From: Bemisia tabaci
Lineage: Eukaryota; Arthropoda; Insecta; Hemiptera; Aleyrodidae
DNA: 64,000 nucleotides
Direction of reading: 5' to 3'
Assembly: GCF_918797505.1 (NCBI RefSeq)
Contig: NC_092801.1
Coordinates: 17,669,731 to 17,733,730, forward strand
The translations under genes and the position numbers were made by a program. Below are positions 62,776 to 64,000 of this stretch, piece after piece. The notes beneath the pieces are model-generated. The model ran no database searches and had not been told where the DNA came from. It saw only the letters and a program-made list of their open reading frames with translations. Each line of letters starts with the position of its first letter. Within the stretch, counting starts at the first letter, position 1.

Positions 62776-64000
62776 CCAATCATCAGATCAAGGAAATCAA
62801 GGTAGTTTCGATTCAGTCCTCGGAAAGTTCACCGATTTGAAATTCTCTCTCTGGTTCTGTCTGGTTTCCAACTTCACTGAAAAATTCTGGCCCCGAAGAT
62901 AATCTAATTCCGAGGAAGTTTTGCACAAGAACTTCCAGCTAGCCCACCTCGGAATATACGAATCGATAGTTTGACTCAAATAACGTGTATCTGACAATGA
63001 GCCCAGGTCATCCTCAAACGTTCGAAGTAGGAAGTTCATACTTCACTGTGAGTTACTGATAGCTGTTGGTGATTGAAAAAAATACTTGGGTTGGAAGTTA
63101 CTCGTTCAACTCATCAATTCATTCATCAACGTTCGCATCGGTTGCCTGCTTTAAAACTTGCGTCATTTGAATGGCAGAGGGCATGAAAAAATGAATGATA
63201 AAACGAAGGATAAAGCCTAATTTAGTGTATTTTTGCGTGTTTCAGATCCAGGTAATTCAAAGTTTTCACCACGAGTCTTCAAAAACTCTCTCTTGTTTGA
63301 ATCTTTTAACTCGGATGCCACACATAAGGTAAAAAGTCATATTTCAGTGCCAAAGTTTGAGCAGCTTTACATTTCTGTCAAGTAAACAAAATTCGTAGAT
63401 TTATGAATTAGCTAAGTATTATTTATTATTTTTTACGTATCATTTTCGTCAACGGTGACTCAGGTGGAGATATTTTTCTTCCTTTTTCAGTAGAAGGTAT
63501 TTTTTGAAAGGCAATAATGAAATGATACGTATGCCGCATTTTTTTACTTTTGAAAGAAAAAAAATCAATTATTTTATGTTTGACTGAAATTCTTAAGCCC
63601 TCGGTAATATTTCACTGGGTGACGCTTGTATCACAAGACGAATTACGTATCCGTAACGTCTTAGATTTTAGACCATTCAAGATGCTTTTCGTGATTTATA
63701 ACATTCTGATTTGTCCAAACCCTCTCCGTCTTTTATAAGATACTATGTGCCTGGTAGTTAAAAGTGAAAAAGAACAGATTGTGTTTTGAAACTTTAAAAA
63801 AAAAAAAATCGTCTGATTAATGTCTCCGTTCAAAATATTGAAAATGAAGAGCTTTTTATCAGTGACTTCGAAAACTTTGCATTTCCCTAACTGCCCAGAT
63901 ATTTGATAATATGATCATTCGCTCACACATCAGGCACATATCAAAAGATATAATATATTCTTATGGCAAGACTTGAATAAAAGTTGCACACCTACCCTTG
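62776..64000. other. long single-copy stretch to the window end
   Basis: AT-rich. No repeat family, domain or RNA recognised. Confidence 0.4.

Overview
This window looks like repeat-dense intergenic or intronic DNA of an animal, most likely an insect. A hemipteran such as a whitefly is my guess, from general resemblance only and with low confidence. There is no operon structure, no convincing intact host gene, no rRNA and no CRISPR. The only protein-coding signals I can defend are two broken transposase genes: a piggyBac-type one at 4335-5353 (+) with a frameshift and loss of its C-terminal half, and a Mutator-like (MULE) one at 45361-45963 (-).

The rest is short non-autonomous DNA transposons (MITEs), two tRNA-derived SINEs, tandem repeats and single-copy spacer. 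I named the families by letter and judged each from its termini and target-site duplications (TSDs). A and C, plus C', E and F: termini CAC(T/G)G followed by an A-run, TSD 2 bp (TA, CA, CG, AA). D: termini CTGCCGTGC, about 250 bp, TSD 4 bp, the commonest family. I and J: termini GGACTG, TSD 4 bp. H: termini CAGTGGCGTGG, about 165 bp, TSD 8 bp (hAT-like). M, Q, S and R: termini TAGAGT-CC/ACC, TSD 8 bp (hAT-like). B: termini GCACAGTGG, inserted at CGCCG. P: pogo/Tigger-like, TSD TA. K, L and N are long palindromes. T, G, U, V, W and X are other repeats.

Layout: 0-7.5 kb holds H, I, A, the piggyBac relic with a tandem array beside it, then D and H. 7.5-16 kb is mostly single-copy with C, G, H and D copies and a CpG-rich patch near 12.7-13.1 kb. 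16-20 kb has a 180-bp tandem array, D/C', K and N. 20-31 kb has Q, B with two guests, E, P, F, L, K, N, J with a SINE, and C. 31-34 kb has K with J inside and an M cluster. 34-44 kb has D/B, J/D, H, I and N. 44-50 kb has M, the MULE, a complete hAT-type element, and L/K and B/A nests. 50-64 kb has D/C, N, Q with a minisatellite, W, J, T, and a triple nest of D in a SINE in S.

The main result is insertion stratigraphy. Many elements sit inside others and the host sequence can be rejoined exactly across one copy of the TSD. The observed nests (L holds K; K holds J; J holds D and a SINE; D holds B, C and C'; B holds A, C and M; H holds D and I; S holds a SINE that holds D) give one relative age order without contradiction. 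The CACTG-terminal families A and C are the youngest: I never see them acting as hosts.
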